Shown: positions 62,952 to 64,000 of the stretch, one piece after another
How positions within the stretch are numbered: the stretch's first letter is position 1
Layout of the letters: each line of letters starts with the position of its first letter
From: Campylobacterales bacterium
GTDB lineage: Bacteria > Campylobacterota > Campylobacteria > Campylobacterales > Sulfurimonadaceae
Direction: 5' to 3'
Length of the DNA stretch: 64,000 bases
Assembly: GCA_026390115.1 (NCBI GenBank)
Contig: JAPLGO010000038.1
Location: 248,001-312,000 of the forward strand
Made by a program: the position numbers and the translations under genes
Notes under the pieces: generated by a model
What the model was told of the DNA's origin: nothing
The model's input: the letters and a program-made list of their open reading frames with translations, nothing else
The model's database searches: none

Positions 62952-63130
62952 GTTATGCACTAAAACGAATAAAAGAGGAGAATCGCTCGCGAAGCGATGT
63001 TTCTTAGAGGCAGGGACAAATGTCCCTCCAACCTCCTAAAGCTACGAAAACAAGCGAAGTGCTTTTCACAAAGCGAGAATGTTTCTTTAGTAAAACTTTA
63101 TTTTTCGAGATTTGAAGGTATTAAACGCAA
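62952..63130. repeat. Dispersed palindromic element (copy 4, degraded C tract)
   Basis: This copy is in the orientation of the one at 4234. It starts GTTATGCA (62952-62959), has a hairpin ATCGCT/AGCGAT around 62981-62997, the core AGGGACAAATGTCCCT (63012-63027), then CCAACCTCCTAAAGCTACG in place of the C10 run, and the same tail (TGCTTTTCACAAAGCGAGAATGTTTC...). The right end is poorly preserved. It fills the gap between lon and the convergent receiver-protein gene. Confidence 0.75.
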
Positions 63131-63147
63131 GCCATTAGTTCTAGTCT

Positions 63148-63999
63148 CTATCTTCTAATCAACCTTTCAAACAAGACTTTCATTGAATCTTTATTAATTA
63201 CATTGTGAATCACTTCATCAAAAGAGGCATCTAACAGAGGGTCGTCCTGTGTTGAAGGGTTGTATATTAAAACAAGTCTTGTGTCAAGTATTAAACTCTC
63301 TCTTAACTCTTTTGCTCTGTCAGCAAAAAGAGCCATATTAACATTTTCAAACTCTTTATCAAAGAGAACAATTTTATAGATAGAAGATGCCATAAGTTTA
63401 TCCAGCTCATCCTTTGTGCCGGCAAAATCATAAGAGTAGCCCAAAGATTTTAGTATCTGAATATAAAGCTTTGATTCAAAAGAACTTTTTTTAACAAGAA
63501 GAACATCCGCTTTGTAGCTAGGTTTTTCATCTTTTTTTATTAGTGCTTGATGTGGTGTAACAATTTTTTTTGGTTCAGTCGGTATCTTATGAAAACTTTC
63601 TTCCGTAATTATCTGTATATTATCAAGATCATCCTCTGTTTCAATGATTTCTGAAACTATTTTTGCTGCTTTTTTTATTGCGGGAACCGCCTCTGCAATT
63701 TTTTTATCAATTATATGTTCAGATAAATAGTGATTAAGAAGAGAGATTATTTCATTGCGGACTAACGGCTTGGATGTATATTCATCTAGTCCTGCCTGTA
63801 TAAATTTATCTCTGTCATCTTTAAGCGCATTGGCAGTCAATGCAATAATAGGCACATGCGGCAGATTAGAATCTTTTTCATGCTTTAAAATCTCTTTTGT
63901 AGCTTCAAGTCCATCAAGAAGCGGCATCTGAATATCCATAAAAATCAGATCAAAATTTTCATCTTTTCTTTTTTGGACTGCTTCAAGGCCATTTTTGGC
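63148..63999 (-). CDS. Multi-receiver signalling protein, C-terminal part (partial at window edge)
   Basis: The gene continues past the window end: reading from the edge, the frame is open (AKNGLEAVQKRKDENFDLIFMDIQMP) and includes the phospho-acceptor Asp in the MDIQMP motif of a receiver. The visible first receiver is followed by a TANALKDDRDKF and YTSKP segment (conserved Thr and Lys), so it is functional. A linker and a second, receiver-like domain (about 165-263 of the visible part) follow; it lacks the DD pocket, having VLFDKEF. This is the tail of a hybrid histidine kinase or multi-receiver protein. The kinase part is outside the window. Confidence 0.8.
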   Translation of the reverse strand, partial: AKNGLEAVQKRKDENFDLIFMDIQMPLLDGLEATKEILKHEKDSNLPHVPIIALTANALKDDRDKFIQAGLDEYTSKPLVRNEIISLLNHYLSEHIIDKKIAEAVPAIKKAAKIVSEIIETEDDLDNIQIITEESFHKIPTEPKKIVTPHQALIKKDEKPSYKADVLLVKKSSFESKLYIQILKSLGYSYDFAGTKDELDKLMASSIYKIVLFDKEFENVNMALFADRAKELRESLILDTRLVLIYNPSTQDDPLLDASFDEVIHNVINKDSMKVLFERLIRR

Positions 64000-64000
64000 A

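Overview
The window is a 64 kb stretch of AT-rich chromosome from a member of the Campylobacterota (Epsilonproteobacteria), most likely Sulfurimonas or a close relative. This rests on gene content: a futalosine-pathway menaquinone gene (mqnC) beside an M16 peptidase homologue, an LPP20-type lipoprotein, HemJ, a cytoplasmic CZB chemoreceptor, a divergent CheZ, FliW, and the order kdsA-ribH-nusB. Coding density is very high, no intergenic gap exceeds 300 bases, and I see no rRNA, tRNA, CRISPR array or complete insertion sequence. The genus is inference; the class is well supported.

Layout. 1-4230: end of an AAA ATPase, then a signalling cluster (soluble chemoreceptor, stand-alone receiver, REC-PAS-histidine kinase) and rnhB. 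4455-9490: dapB, trxB, trxA, a heme-copper-oxidase/NnrS-like membrane protein divergent from a truncated hemoglobin, and a PHP histidinol phosphatase. 9560-17815: cheZ, a U32 tRNA hydroxylase-type protein, purE, a DUF89 protein, glyQ, mutY and a RecD2-type helicase. 17816-25840: a heme-c diguanylate cyclase, a lipoprotein, aguB, apbE, a copper-type TonB receptor and a DTW-domain protein. 25848-28460 is the most accessory-looking part: a toxin-antitoxin pair, an (AT)n tract, an ankyrin/TPR pair, a 20-codon ORF and an outer-membrane protein. 28519-34880: aguA, alr, a heme-c EAL protein, an NlpC/P60 lipoprotein, rsmG and ribA. 34945-53090 is mostly housekeeping (hemB, argF, uppP, trpS, hpf, hemJ, der, djlA-like, kdsA, ribH, nusB, mqnC, recG) plus a decaheme cytochrome c. 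53091-59180: a second, long HPF and an MSHA-type minor pilin operon. The window ends with fliW, bamD, lon and the end of a multi-receiver signalling protein.

How the genes work together. Several genes concern respiration and its sensing: trxA/trxB, globin, two membrane c-di-GMP proteins with periplasmic CXXCH heme sites (one synthesising, one degrading), a decaheme cytochrome, a small cytochrome c, menaquinone synthesis, HemB/HemJ and a NosA/OprC-type copper receptor. AguA and AguB together convert agmatine to putrescine but lie 7 kb apart.

The most unusual structure is a dispersed, non-coding, palindrome-rich element with GTTACGCA-type ends and, in two copies, a run of ten C/G. Four copies or remnants (4234-4415, 8554-8692, 53034-53090, 62952-63130) all lie between convergent genes, and their hairpin stems differ in sequence but keep base pairing. 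A second signal is a set of genes with a TATAAT box only 6-7 bases before the ATG and no ribosome binding site (alr, a phosphoribosyltransferase, an EamA transporter), which suggests leaderless transcripts.
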